Shown: positions 1-9,315 of the stretch, piece after piece
How the letters are laid out: every line of letters begins with the position of its first letter
Numbering within the stretch: position 1 is the first letter of the stretch
Assembly: GCF_011045125.1 (NCBI RefSeq)
Contig: NZ_JAAKZF010000031.1
Span: 1 to 64,000, forward strand
Direction of reading: 5' to 3'
DNA from: Allomesorhizobium camelthorni
Lineage (GTDB): Bacteria > Pseudomonadota > Alphaproteobacteria > Rhizobiales > Rhizobiaceae
Length of the DNA stretch: 64,000 nt
Program-made: the position numbers and the translations under genes
The notes under the pieces: generated by a model
What the model was told of the DNA's origin: nothing
The model's database searches: none
The model's input: only the letters and a program-made list of their open reading frames with translations

Positions 1-222
1 AAGGATTGCCGTATGGCTGCTCAGAAGGAAGGGCCGCTTCGGGTCCGCGAGTTGTCGTTCCGGCTAGAAGCTCGCCCGTAATGGGAGGCGAAACGCGCCG
101 TTGTCCCACATTGATTAATGTAGGACAACGTCAGCATGATAAACGGCACCAGATATTAGACGTCACTAGGAAGACCGCAGCGGGTGTTGATTGACGCATC
201 AGTGTCGCTGTCACTCATCTTC
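1..222. other. Intergenic segment at the window edge
   Basis: I see no convincing gene here. The segment lies downstream of the minus-strand GrpB-family gene. Its one clear structure is the inverted repeat at 100-129, listed separately. What lies to its left is outside the window. Confidence 0.5.
100..129. repeat. 30-bp imperfect palindrome
   Basis: The arms GTTGTCCCACATT and AATGTAGGACAAC flank a GATT centre and pair with one mismatch. It could be a regulator site or a transcript hairpin. No T-run follows on either side, so a simple intrinsic terminator is not indicated. Confidence 0.5.
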
Positions 223-756
223 TCACCTCTTACGCAGTGTCGCGACTACGAAATCGTGTTTGGCATTGCGATAGCCGGCAATGTCATCTTTGAACGCGAT
301 CGCGAGGGATTTCTTCAAATCCCCATATGCGCTCGCTGCGTCTGGATGGGCGCGCAAATAATCCCGAAACGACAAAAAAGCTTCCCAACGCGGATTGGAA
401 AGTTCCATGACGTGGACGTGGTGCGTCCAAGGGCCGGAAACTCCCTTTCGAAAAAATAGCTCATCCGGCAACCACGACTCGTATTGCGGGATGTAGGTGT
501 AACCCAAAGCCCGAAGTTGTTTGATGCAGTGAGACCGCGCCTCGGTCAATGTGCGAACACCGACCAGCAGATCGATTATCGGTTTGGCTGCTAACCCAGG
601 CACTGCCGTGCTACCCATGTGTTCAATTGCAAGGATAAGGGTGCCGAGAACGGATTGCAGCCTCGCCCGTTCTTGCTTGAACATCGCGGGCCATGCCGGA
701 TCGTAATCCGAGACCGAGATCACTCCGCCGCCATACCGCTCCACACAAATCTCCAA
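223..756 (-). CDS. GrpB/UPF0157 family protein
   Basis: This is a 177-residue protein of the GrpB family, a nucleotidyltransferase-fold group of uncertain function that is also found fused to dephospho-CoA kinase. The family signature GSTAVPGLAAKPIIDLL is at residues 48-64, preceded by the conserved His46. A second conserved patch rich in tryptophan and histidine (WTHHVHV) follows in the middle. The length fits stand-alone GrpB proteins. The TTG start at 756 gives the longest frame. A GTG about 30 bases further in, just before the ISVSDYDPAWP stretch where homologues usually begin, is an equally plausible start. It lies 27 bp from the next minus-strand gene and may be co-transcribed with it. 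Substrate unknown. Confidence 0.8.
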   Translation of the reverse strand: MEICVERYGGGVISVSDYDPAWPAMFKQERARLQSVLGTLILAIEHMGSTAVPGLAAKPIIDLLVGVRTLTEARSHCIKQLRALGYTYIPQYESWLPDELFFRKGVSGPWTHHVHVMELSNPRWEAFLSFRDYLRAHPDAASAYGDLKKSLAIAFKDDIAGYRNAKHDFVVATLRKR

Positions 757-783
757 GACGGGAAAACAGTCCAGAGTAGCGCC

Positions 784-1125
784 TCACCCGACATTCCCAT
801 GGCTCACCAGCAACCGCACGATCTGCACTTCTTTTGGAAGCTCGATCAGGAACTCGGGATCGCGATCGAGATGGTGAATGCGGGTCGGATCGCTTCCGGC
901 AAAAACGCTCATCGCCTCCACGCTCTCCCAGTATGAAATCGTGATGAATTCGCTTTCGCCGTCGCGGTCCTCGCGGAAAGTCTGCACGCCGAGCGCCTTT
1001 TCCATCAGAGGCCTGACCCCGGCTTCGTAATTATAGGCTTCGTATTCGTCCGCGCGCTCGAGCCGGGTGCGGCCGCGCCAGATCCGCGCGATCGCCGGAC
1101 GTTTGGTGGAGGTCTTCTCGGCCAT
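784..1125 (-). CDS. small ABM-like (dimeric alpha/beta barrel) protein
   Basis: This 113-residue protein has no membrane segment or signal peptide. The pattern IARIWRGRTR, then YEAGVRPLMEKALGVQTF, then ITISYWESVEAM resembles antibiotic-biosynthesis-monooxygenase-type ferredoxin-like folds, with the tryptophan-containing strand (SYWESVEAMSVFAG) typical of them. Members range from monooxygenases to proteins of no known activity, so no reaction is assigned. It lies upstream of the GrpB-family gene on the same strand and close behind the lipoprotein hydrolase gene that ends at 1142. The three may form one short transcript. Confidence 0.6.
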   Translation of the reverse strand: MAEKTSTKRPAIARIWRGRTRLERADEYEAYNYEAGVRPLMEKALGVQTFREDRDGESEFITISYWESVEAMSVFAGSDPTRIHHLDRDPEFLIELPKEVQIVRLLVSHGNVG

Positions 1126-1141
1126 CGTCTGGCCCTCCCGT

Positions 1142-2311
1142 TCAGTTTCCGCCCACCACCACGTTCAGCACCTCGAAAGGCGTGGTGATGACGATGTCGG
1201 CGGCCGAGGTCAGCGTCTGGCCGATGCCGCCGGTAAGCCTGCCGATCCGGTCGGTCACATCCCGATCCTGCGCACCGAGACTGCTGTCCTGTCTAAGTCG
1301 TTCGCCGAGCAGCGTCACCAACGTAGGATTGTCGGCGAATTTGGCGTGGTTGAGGCGGTCGCCGGCGTCCACCTTGGTCAGGTCGACGGCCACGACCCCG
1401 TAGCTCGCTATGTCGGCTGCGTCCTCGTAGCCGCCGAGGCGCGGCCTGTTGCCGGCGATCAGTCCCGATACCCGCAACGCGCGGTCGTCGCCGGAAAGAA
1501 ACAGGATGAACGGTTTGTCGGGCTTGCCGTAGCGCCGCATCTGCGTCTTGAACACGTCCACGTCGATATCGGGCGAGGCCAGCACCACGTCGCCGAGTTT
1601 GCCGCCGAGATCGCGGTCATTGGTGATGGCGAGCTGCCGCAGCGCCTCCATCGTCACCCAGTTGCCCATGGAGTGCGCGATGATGTCGACGCGCTTCGCG
1701 CCGGAGGTGGCGACCAGCCGCAACGTCCGCTCCAATTGGTCGCGGGCAGCCGTCGCGCTGTTGTTGTCATAGACGTAGTCGACCGTCTTGCCGCCCGAAG
1801 CCCATGTAAACAGCACCGGCGTGCCGGAATACTTCGCGTCGTGGGCGATCTGCGTCATGCGATAAACCGCGCCGTCGAAGGAGGTGTTGTATCCGTGGAT
1901 GAACACCAGCGCGCGTCCCTCATGGCTGGCAATGTCGGCGCGCAGCGCTCTGGAGAAAGCCTCTTCGTCCTGGTAGCCAGCGACGTCTGCGGCCACGAAG
2001 AACTTGGCCGGATCGGCCCTCTGGTTCTTCTTGCGGCGCTCGATCTCACCCGTCTTGTGGATGGCCGGAACGGTCATGTCGACATGCGCGAAGTGCAGGT
2101 CGGGCGATCGGCCGCCGCTGAATACCTCTTGCTTGTTCTCCGCCTCCGCCCGCGTGGTGGCGACGAAGATCCTGTGCCTGCCGGCAATCTCTAATGTGCT
2201 TGCCGCGATCGCCGGGCTTGCGATCAGTTCGCGGGTCTGCTGGCCGGCGCAGCCGGTCAGAAGCAGCGCAAGGACGAGTATGCGAAAAGGCGCGGCCGTG
2301 AAGATTGTCAT
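1142..2311 (-). CDS. alpha/beta-hydrolase lipoprotein (DUF900 family)
   Basis: The product has 389 residues. It starts with a lipoprotein signal peptide ending in the lipobox L-T-G-C, with the lipidated cysteine at residue 21, so it should be anchored in the envelope. The DUF900-type hydrolase domain follows. An oxyanion-side FIHGYN motif is at residues 137-142 and the nucleophile elbow AHSMG is at 212-216 (Ser214); the usual first glycine is alanine. The catalytic histidine is probably in the RLNHAKFAD stretch near residue 315. The open frame extends far upstream in the same register through trkH, but the ATG at 2311 directly before the signal peptide is clearly the real start. Likely an esterase or lipase-like enzyme of unknown substrate. 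Confidence 0.82.
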   Translation of the reverse strand: MTIFTAAPFRILVLALLLTGCAGQQTRELIASPAIAASTLEIAGRHRIFVATTRAEAENKQEVFSGGRSPDLHFAHVDMTVPAIHKTGEIERRKKNQRADPAKFFVAADVAGYQDEEAFSRALRADIASHEGRALVFIHGYNTSFDGAVYRMTQIAHDAKYSGTPVLFTWASGGKTVDYVYDNNSATAARDQLERTLRLVATSGAKRVDIIAHSMGNWVTMEALRQLAITNDRDLGGKLGDVVLASPDIDVDVFKTQMRRYGKPDKPFILFLSGDDRALRVSGLIAGNRPRLGGYEDAADIASYGVVAVDLTKVDAGDRLNHAKFADNPTLVTLLGERLRQDSSLGAQDRDVTDRIGRLTGGIGQTLTSAADIVITTPFEVLNVVVGGN

Positions 2312-2748
2312 GGATTGCAGTCCGTCCAGCCGCCCCCGGGCCGCCTGGCTTGGTGATACTGGCTGGCTGCGCCGCCGTCCAGTCCGCAACTGCGCCCAGT
2401 CAGGGGTCCGAACTCGGGTTAACAGGTCGACGAATTGCGCGTGCCTTGCCGTTTGCTGCCCCGTCCCCACCATCGTCGGGGTCGTCGACCCCGTCATGGC
2501 TGGGGTCCAGCGTCCCGCGATAGCCGACCGACCGTAGATTCTCGGGACAAGCCCGAGAATGACGGGATAGAGGCTCCGCCTGTTAACCAGAGTTCGGAGT
2601 CTTGGCTCATGCGTTGACGCGAGATTCAGGTCAGGCCGAGCCGAAAATGGCGGATTTCGAGAACCGGAGCGGAGCGTACGTTTAGGTACGTGAGCACCGG
2701 AAGCGCAGAAAGCCGCCATTTGCAGGCCGGCATCACCTGAATATCGCG
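2312..2748. other. Repeat-rich intergenic region between trkH and the lipoprotein gene
   Basis: This 437-bp gap holds no credible gene. It consists largely of two palindromic intergenic elements, at 2478-2566 and 2612-2754, both entered separately. Both flanking genes are on the minus strand, so the promoter of the lipoprotein gene must lie here, but I could not single out a convincing one. Confidence 0.6.
2478..2566. repeat. Alphaproteobacterial-type palindromic intergenic repeat
   Basis: The core is a perfect 9-bp stem, ATTCTCGGG (2538-2546) and CCCGAGAAT (2552-2560), around ACAAG. It is preceded by CCCCGTCATGGCTGGGGTCC. Translated on the minus strand it reads VILGLVPRI and then WTPAMTG, word patterns I recognise from dispersed repeats in alphaproteobacterial intergenic DNA. 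That recognition is from memory and copy number was not checked. Confidence 0.55.
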
Positions 2749-2754
2749 TCAACG
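2612..2754. repeat. 143-bp inverted-repeat (MITE/RIME-like) element
   Basis: The ends are inverted copies. CGTTGACGCGAGATTCAGGT at 2612-2631 matches the reverse complement of 2735-2754 at 19 of 20 positions. The similarity continues inward at a lower level (shared AATGGCGG, CCGG and CGTAC blocks), so the whole element could fold into one long hairpin with its apex near 2683. I see no target-site duplication and no coding capacity. The right end overlaps the trkH stop codon. It resembles rhizobial intergenic mosaic or palindromic elements. Confidence 0.65.
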
Positions 2755-4206
2755 AGCCCAGAAGGTCGGTGTGAAGATAACCAGCACGGCGAGGATTTCT
2801 AGGCGTCCGAGCAGCATCCAGATCGGGAGCAGCCATTTGGCGGCATCGGGAAGGGTCGAGAAATTGCCTGATGGCCCGACGATATCGCCAAGTCCCGGGC
2901 CGACATTCGTAAGCGCGGTCAGAACCGAACTCATGGCCGTCATCAAATCGAGCCCCGTGGCGGCGAGCAGGATCGTGCCGATCGCCCAGATCACGAAAAA
3001 GGATGAAATGAAAAGCACCACCGCGCGCTGCATGTCGGGGTCGACCGTGCGGTCGCCGTAGCGAACCGGCAGGACCGTGTGTGGATAGACCAGGCGCCGC
3101 AGGCCGTTGGACATAAGTTCGAACAGGATCAGGAACCGGTAAGCCTTGATCCCTCCGGCGGTCGATCCCGAACACCCGCCGAGGAATGTGGCGACGAAGA
3201 AGCAGGCGACCGCAAATGGCCCCCATTGCAGGTAATCGGCGCTTGCATAGCCGCATGTCGTAATGATCGACACGAAGTTGAACGCGGAATGGGTGAAGGC
3301 ATCCAGGAACGGCATGTCGGCGTTCACCCGCAGATATATCGCCACGCCGACGATGAAGACGATGCAGTAGCCGGCGAAGACCCGCATTTGCGGGTCGCCC
3401 AGCGCGTCGAGGCGACCGCGCACCAGAAAAAGGATCAGTATGGAAAAAGGCAGTCCGCCAATGAACATGAACAGCGTGCCGACCCAAAGCACCGCCGGCT
3501 TGTCGACATAGAAGCCAAGCGAGGCGTCGTGTGTGGAAAAGCCGCCGGTCGCCAGCGTCGTCATCGAGTGGTTCAGCGCGTCGAAGCCGGTCATGCCGGC
3601 CATGGCGTAGGAAATTGCGCAGGCGAGCGTAAGCCCGGCATAGATGGCGAGGAAGCTCACCGCATAAGTCGAGAAACGCTCGAACGGGCGATCCTCGATG
3701 TCCGAGGATTCGATCTTGAAGTAGGACACGCCGCCGACATTGAGAAAAGGCAACACGAACAGGCCGAGCGCGATGACGCCAAGTCCGCCGAACCATTGGA
3801 GGATCGATCGCCACAAAAGCAGCCCGGGCGGCATAGTGTCGAGACCGACCAGCACGGTCGAACCGGTTGTGGTGATCGCCGAGACCGATTCGAAGATCGC
3901 GTCGGCGATGCTGATGCCGACGGAAGACGCAGCCAGCGGCACCGCTCCCGCAATCGCCATGGTCACCCAAAGCAGGTTGACCAGAAGGAACGCAAAACGC
4001 GTCGTCACCGGCGGCGCGCGTCCTTGGGTTGCGAGCGCCACCGCCATGGCGAGCCCGCCCATGAACAGCGCCGAGAAGGCGAAGACTCGCCAGTCATCAT
4101 GGCCGAAATAGAGATCGACCGCCGCCGGGATCAGCATTGCGGCGGAGAGATAGAGGGCGAAGACGGCTGCAACGTGGATCGCGGCGCGAACGGCAATTCT
4201 ATTCAC
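2749..4206 (-). CDS. trkH: TrkH family potassium uptake protein
   Basis: This is the membrane-spanning ion pathway of the Trk K+ uptake system. With the GTG start at 4206 it has 485 residues, the usual TrkH length; an in-frame ATG at 4320 would add 38 polar residues that do not look native. Four membrane-pore-membrane repeats are visible, each with its filter segment: TTTGSTV, TTLATGGFST, TTCGYAS and TALTNVGPG. The GCSGSTAGGIK loop and the terminal FTPTFW are also typical. Known family members need a TrkA-type NAD-binding regulator, and no trkA is present in this window. The last codon and the TGA stop lie inside the terminal repeat of the 2612-2754 element, so the C-terminus may have been set by that insertion. 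Confidence 0.9.
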   Translation of the reverse strand: MNRIAVRAAIHVAAVFALYLSAAMLIPAAVDLYFGHDDWRVFAFSALFMGGLAMAVALATQGRAPPVTTRFAFLLVNLLWVTMAIAGAVPLAASSVGISIADAIFESVSAITTTGSTVLVGLDTMPPGLLLWRSILQWFGGLGVIALGLFVLPFLNVGGVSYFKIESSDIEDRPFERFSTYAVSFLAIYAGLTLACAISYAMAGMTGFDALNHSMTTLATGGFSTHDASLGFYVDKPAVLWVGTLFMFIGGLPFSILILFLVRGRLDALGDPQMRVFAGYCIVFIVGVAIYLRVNADMPFLDAFTHSAFNFVSIITTCGYASADYLQWGPFAVACFFVATFLGGCSGSTAGGIKAYRFLILFELMSNGLRRLVYPHTVLPVRYGDRTVDPDMQRAVVLFISSFFVIWAIGTILLAATGLDLMTAMSSVLTALTNVGPGLGDIVGPSGNFSTLPDAAKWLLPIWMLLGRLEILAVLVIFTPTFWAR

Positions 4207-4359
4207 GTAGACGGGACCCCAGACGTGACGCGCCGCCGTCGGGCCAGGCCGGACGGGGCATCGGAGCCGAACAGTGGCTTCATCGGCATGAATATGCAAT
4301 AGGCCTGCCGATCGGCCCACAGCTATTGCCGGTTGCGCTGACGCGGGGAATTTTTAGCG

Positions 4360-5616
4360 ATGACGAACTTCGCCGAGAAAGTTGCGGCAGCCGCGAGCGG
4401 CCTGCGCGAACTCTTTCCCGAGACGCCGCTGCAGGAGAACGACTATCTGTCGAAGAAGACCGGCGCGCGCATTCTCCTGAAGCGCGAGGATCTTTCGCCG
4501 GTGCGCTCCTACAAGATCCGCGGCGCGTTCAATTTCTTCCGCAAGGCGCTGGTCGCCGGCAACCATGCCGACCTGTTCGTCTGCGCCTCGGCCGGCAACC
4601 ACGCCCAGGGCTTTGCCTTCGTCTGCCGCCATTTCGGCAAAAAGGGCGTCGTTTTCATGCCGGTGACGACGCCGCAGCAGAAGATCGACAAGACAAAGCT
4701 GTTCGGCGGCGAGTTCGTCGAGATCAGGCTGGTCGGAGATTTCTTCGACGACTGCAATCGCGCCGCGCTGGAATTCACCGAAACCGCCGGCGCGCATATG
4801 GTGCCGCCCTTCGACCACAAGGACATCATCGAGGGCCAGGCGACGGTGGCTCTGGAGATCGCCGGCCAGATGCCGGACGGGAAGGCGCCCGACATGATCG
4901 TGCTGCCGGTCGGCGGCGGCGGGCTCTCTGCCGGAGTGACGCGATATTTCGCCGAGGCGCAGTGGCCGACCCGCTTTGTGTTTTGCGAGCCGTCGGGCGC
5001 GCCGAGCCTCAAGCAGAGCCTTGAAGCCGGCAAGCGCGTCAAACTCGGCAAGGTCGACAATTTCGTCGACGGCGCCGCGGTCGCCGAGATCGGCCGCGAA
5101 AACTTCCGGCTGCTCAAGGATTTCTCCACTGAGGCGGTCCGCGAAATTCCGGAAAACCGTCTCTGCGCCACGATGATCGAGATGCTGAACGTCGAGGGCG
5201 TCGTGCTGGAACCCGCTGGAGCGCTCGCCATCGATGCCCTCAAGGATTTTCCGCGCAAGGAAATCCGGGGCAAGACGATCGTCTGCGTCGTCTCCGGCGG
5301 AAATTTCGATTTCGAGCGCCTGCCGGACGTGAAGGAGAGGGCGCTTCGTTTCGAGGGACTGAAGAAATATTTTGTGTTCCGCTTCCCCCAGCGGCCCGGC
5401 GCACTGCGCGACTTCCTCGAATTGCTCGGCCCCGACGACGATATCGCCCGCTTCGAATATCTGAAGAAGTCGGCGCGCAATTTCGGCTCGGTGCTGATCG
5501 GCATCGAGACCAAGGACCGCAGGAATTTCGAGGTGCTCGCCAGGCGCTTCCATGAGGCCGGCTGGGCCTACCAGGACATCACCGACAACGAGACGATCGC
5601 GGGACTGGTGATATGA
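4360..5616 (+). CDS. ilvA: threonine dehydratase, biosynthetic type
   Basis: This PLP enzyme deaminates threonine to 2-oxobutanoate, the first step toward isoleucine. The 418-residue protein has the PLP lysine in SYKIRGAF (Lys52), the SAGNHAQG substrate loop at 77-84 and the phosphate-binding GGGGL at 185-189. A C-terminal ACT-like regulatory domain starts near residue 327 (KKYFVFRFPQRPGALRDFL). A single such domain and the overall length match the roughly 410-residue form of the family rather than the longer enterobacterial enzyme with two domains. It is divergent from trkH across a 153-bp gap. Feedback control by isoleucine is expected from the family. Confidence 0.9.
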   Translation: MTNFAEKVAAAASGLRELFPETPLQENDYLSKKTGARILLKREDLSPVRSYKIRGAFNFFRKALVAGNHADLFVCASAGNHAQGFAFVCRHFGKKGVVFMPVTTPQQKIDKTKLFGGEFVEIRLVGDFFDDCNRAALEFTETAGAHMVPPFDHKDIIEGQATVALEIAGQMPDGKAPDMIVLPVGGGGLSAGVTRYFAEAQWPTRFVFCEPSGAPSLKQSLEAGKRVKLGKVDNFVDGAAVAEIGRENFRLLKDFSTEAVREIPENRLCATMIEMLNVEGVVLEPAGALAIDALKDFPRKEIRGKTIVCVVSGGNFDFERLPDVKERALRFEGLKKYFVFRFPQRPGALRDFLELLGPDDDIARFEYLKKSARNFGSVLIGIETKDRRNFEVLARRFHEAGWAYQDITDNETIAGLVI

Positions 5617-5780
5617 GCGAAAAACGGCCGGGGGAGGGCTCTGGATTCACGGGTTTGGAGCGATATCGGCGCCCTGACGGTCGTTGTGAACAAATTCTGA
5701 CGCTGCGCGACGCCCGATTTGTCTGTTATTATTGATTCCAAACAGTTTTTATCGTGCGGGAAAAGACCGGGGAGGCGATT

Positions 5781-6317
5781 TTGTCCACATACATCATCCT
5801 CTTTCGAGGCGTCGGAGGCGCGACGCAGCTACCGACCAAGCCGCTGCGCGAGGCGCTGACCGAGGCCGGATTCGGCAATGTCGCGACCTATATCAACAGC
5901 GGCAATGCGGTGCTGAAAAGCGGTATTTCGCGTGAGAAAACAATCGCTTCGGTGGTCGACATCTGCAAGCGCGAGTTCGGTTTCGCCAAGGATATCCATG
6001 CGATCACGCTCGACGAATGGTCGGCGCTGATCGACGCAAATCCGTTCCCCGAGGCGGTCGCCGTTCCAAAGTTCCTGCACGCAGCCGTGCTCGCCGCCCA
6101 ACCAGAAGAGGGAAAAGTCGAGGCATTGCAGGCCTTTGCAGGGAAAGGCGAACGCATCGCTGTAGTCGGCAAGGTCGCTTATCTCCACACGCCCAACGGG
6201 TTCGGAACCTCGAAACTCGCCGAAAAATTCGACAAAGGCATCGGCGTCCCCAACACCGCACGCAACTGGAACACGGTGCTGAAGCTCAAGGAACTGGCGG
6301 AAAAGGTGGATTCCTGA
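5781..6317 (+). CDS. DUF1697 family protein
   Basis: A DUF1697 protein of 178 residues with unknown function. The family opening, a YIILFRGVGG strand-turn, begins right after the start, and a second conserved block, ATYINSGNAVL, follows. I chose the TTG at 5781 because GGGGAGG sits 6 bases before it and the conserved domain begins immediately. A GTG nine codons upstream (5754) has no comparable ribosome site. No signal peptide or membrane segment is seen. It stands alone between ilvA and the helicase gene. Confidence 0.8.
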   Translation: MSTYIILFRGVGGATQLPTKPLREALTEAGFGNVATYINSGNAVLKSGISREKTIASVVDICKREFGFAKDIHAITLDEWSALIDANPFPEAVAVPKFLHAAVLAAQPEEGKVEALQAFAGKGERIAVVGKVAYLHTPNGFGTSKLAEKFDKGIGVPNTARNWNTVLKLKELAEKVDS

Positions 6318-6633
6318 GCTCCGAGCGCGCAATTGTTGCGCTGCACAAATAATTCGGTTGCTATTTTCACGATTATCCTCCATATGCCGCTTCATAGGCG
6401 CTTGGGCCGGGTTTTCCGGCTTTCCCCTCCGATGGGACTGGTTGCGTCTGTTTTCTCCCTCACCGAACGAAACGGTAAGCGGCGAAAGAGCCCTGCGGAC
6501 ATGAGGTCTGCGGGCACGACAGCGCAGCCGAGCGGACAGGAATGTCCGCCGCCTTGTCGTTTCCACAAAGAATTTCGCCGGCAGGTAGCGCCTTGCCGCG
6601 AGTGTTGTTGCTGGCCTGGAGTCCGCGTGAAAG
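6318..6633. other. Long leader region of the RNA helicase gene
   Basis: No credible gene is found in this 316-bp gap. A promoter-like element sits at its left end (6336-6364), which would give the helicase mRNA a 5' leader of about 260 nucleotides. Long leaders are common for DEAD-box helicase genes and can carry cold-responsive structure, but I could not establish a specific fold here. Confidence 0.45.
6336..6364 (+). promoter_or_regulatory. Putative promoter and shared dyad upstream of the helicase gene
   Basis: TTGCGC (6336-6341), a 17-bp spacer and TGCTAT (6359-6364) form a plausible sigma-70 promoter. The overlapping sequence TTGCGCTGCACAA (6336-6348), a partial dyad, recurs exactly at 27389-27401 in the phasin promoter. 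Confidence 0.4.
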
Positions 6634-8010
<1,377 letters not shown>

Positions 8011-8067
8011 CGCTGTGCCGCAATTGACCGGATTTGGTCCAATTGCGTGAACCCACATGATGCGATA

Positions 8068-8105
8068 GGGCGGCCGAGGCGATTGCTTCGGCCGCCCTTG
8101 CATTT
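8068..8105 (+). terminator. Rho-independent terminator of the helicase gene
   Basis: The 13-base arms GGGCGGCCGAGGC (8068-8080) and GCTTCGGCCGCCC (8085-8097) enclose GATT and pair with one mismatch. TTGCATTTT follows. An in-frame GTG at 8047 for the next gene would lie upstream of this hairpin, which argues for a later MFS start. Confidence 0.8.
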
Positions 8106-8118
8106 TGGATGGAACTTC

Positions 8119-9315
8119 ATGGCCGGCATCGCAGCGCTCGCAATCGCCTATGTGCTCTCGCAGTTCTACCGTTCGTTCATGGCGGTGCTGACGCCGGTCC
8201 TCACCGTCGAACTCGGCGCCACCAAAGCCGAGCTTTCGCTCGCGTCGGGCGCATTCTTCATCAGCTTCGCGCTCTCGCAATTTGCCATCGGCGTCTCGCT
8301 CGACCGGTTCGGTCCGCGGCGCACGGCGGCGGCCTTGCTTGCGTTTGGCGGCGGGGGCGGGGCCTTTCTGTTTGCCGCCGCAACCCAGCCGTGGATGATC
8401 ACCGCCGCCATGACGCTGATCGGCATCGGCTGCGCGCCGGTGCTGATGGCGTCGCTGTTCATCTTCGCGCGCATCTATTCGACGGCCCGCTTCGCGGTGC
8501 TGACCTCGTGGCTGGTGGCGTTCGGCACCGCCGGCAACGTCATAGGCGCTTCGCCGCTCGCCAATGCGGCGGAGGCTTTCGGCTGGCGGCCGGTGATGGC
8601 CGCGCTCGGCGTGGTCACGCTGCTGACCGCTGCGGCGATGATGGTCCTGGTGCGCGATCCCGACAGGCCGAAAGGAATGCACATCTCGGGCACGGGCTTT
8701 GCCGGCTATGGTGAATTGATGCGCATGCGCGTTTTGTGGCCGATCATTCCACTGACCGCGATCAACTATGCCGCGACAGCCGGCATACGAGGCCTTTGGG
8801 CCGGGCCTTATCTCGCCGACGTCTATGGCGCCGACACGCTGGTGATCGGCGAGGTCACCCTCTTCATGGCGCTGGCGATGGTCGCCGGCTCGTTCATCTA
8901 CGGGCCGCTGGACACGATCTTCCGGACCCGCAAATGGGTGGCTGTCGGCGGCAATTTCATCAGCCTGCTGGCGATCGTCTATCTCGCGGTGAACACCGTC
9001 ACCGGCATCCCGTCGACCACGCTCGTGCTTGTCGTGATCGGCGTCTGCGGCATGGGCTACGGCCTCTTGATGGCTCACGCGCGCGCCTTCCTGCCGCCGC
9101 ATCTGGTCGGGCGCGGCGTGACCCTGATGAACTTCTTCTCGATCGGCGGCGTCGGCCTGATGCAGTTCGCGACGGGCGGCGTGGTCACCGCCTCGATCGT
9201 ACCTGGCGAGCCGGCAGCCGCCTACACCGCGCTGTTCACCTTCTATGCAGTGGTGCTCGGCCTCGCGCTCGCGATCTATCTGCTGGCGCGCGACGCCAAG
9301 CCGGAGAAGCACTGA
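8119..9315 (+). CDS. MFS transporter
   Basis: A major facilitator superfamily carrier of 398 residues with about 12 hydrophobic segments. The loop between helices 2 and 3 carries the motif GVSLDRFGPRRT, a good match to the family signature (G-x-x-x-D-R-x-G-R-R). The start is placed at the ATG at 8119 because the earlier in-frame GTG (8047) would put the helicase terminator inside the gene. The protein then begins MAGIAALAIAYVLSQFYRS, which already runs into the first helix. Substrate unknown. The carboxyl end abuts a broken hydrolase gene on the other strand. Confidence 0.85.
   Translation: MAGIAALAIAYVLSQFYRSFMAVLTPVLTVELGATKAELSLASGAFFISFALSQFAIGVSLDRFGPRRTAAALLAFGGGGGAFLFAAATQPWMITAAMTLIGIGCAPVLMASLFIFARIYSTARFAVLTSWLVAFGTAGNVIGASPLANAAEAFGWRPVMAALGVVTLLTAAAMMVLVRDPDRPKGMHISGTGFAGYGELMRMRVLWPIIPLTAINYAATAGIRGLWAGPYLADVYGADTLVIGEVTLFMALAMVAGSFIYGPLDTIFRTRKWVAVGGNFISLLAIVYLAVNTVTGIPSTTLVLVVIGVCGMGYGLLMAHARAFLPPHLVGRGVTLMNFFSIGGVGLMQFATGGVVTASIVPGEPAAAYTALFTFYAVVLGLALAIYLLARDAKPEKH

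Noticed and set aside
1142-3970. A 942-codon open frame on the minus strand through the lipoprotein hydrolase and out of register through trkH
   Set aside because: Only the last 389 codons, from the ATG at 2311, have a signal peptide and hydrolase motifs; the rest is arginine-rich out-of-frame translation of trkH and the intergenic repeats, expected in GC-rich DNA.
8047-8118. Earlier GTG start for the MFS gene
   Set aside because: The helicase terminator hairpin at 8068-8105 lies inside that extension, and the family-like sequence begins at 8119.
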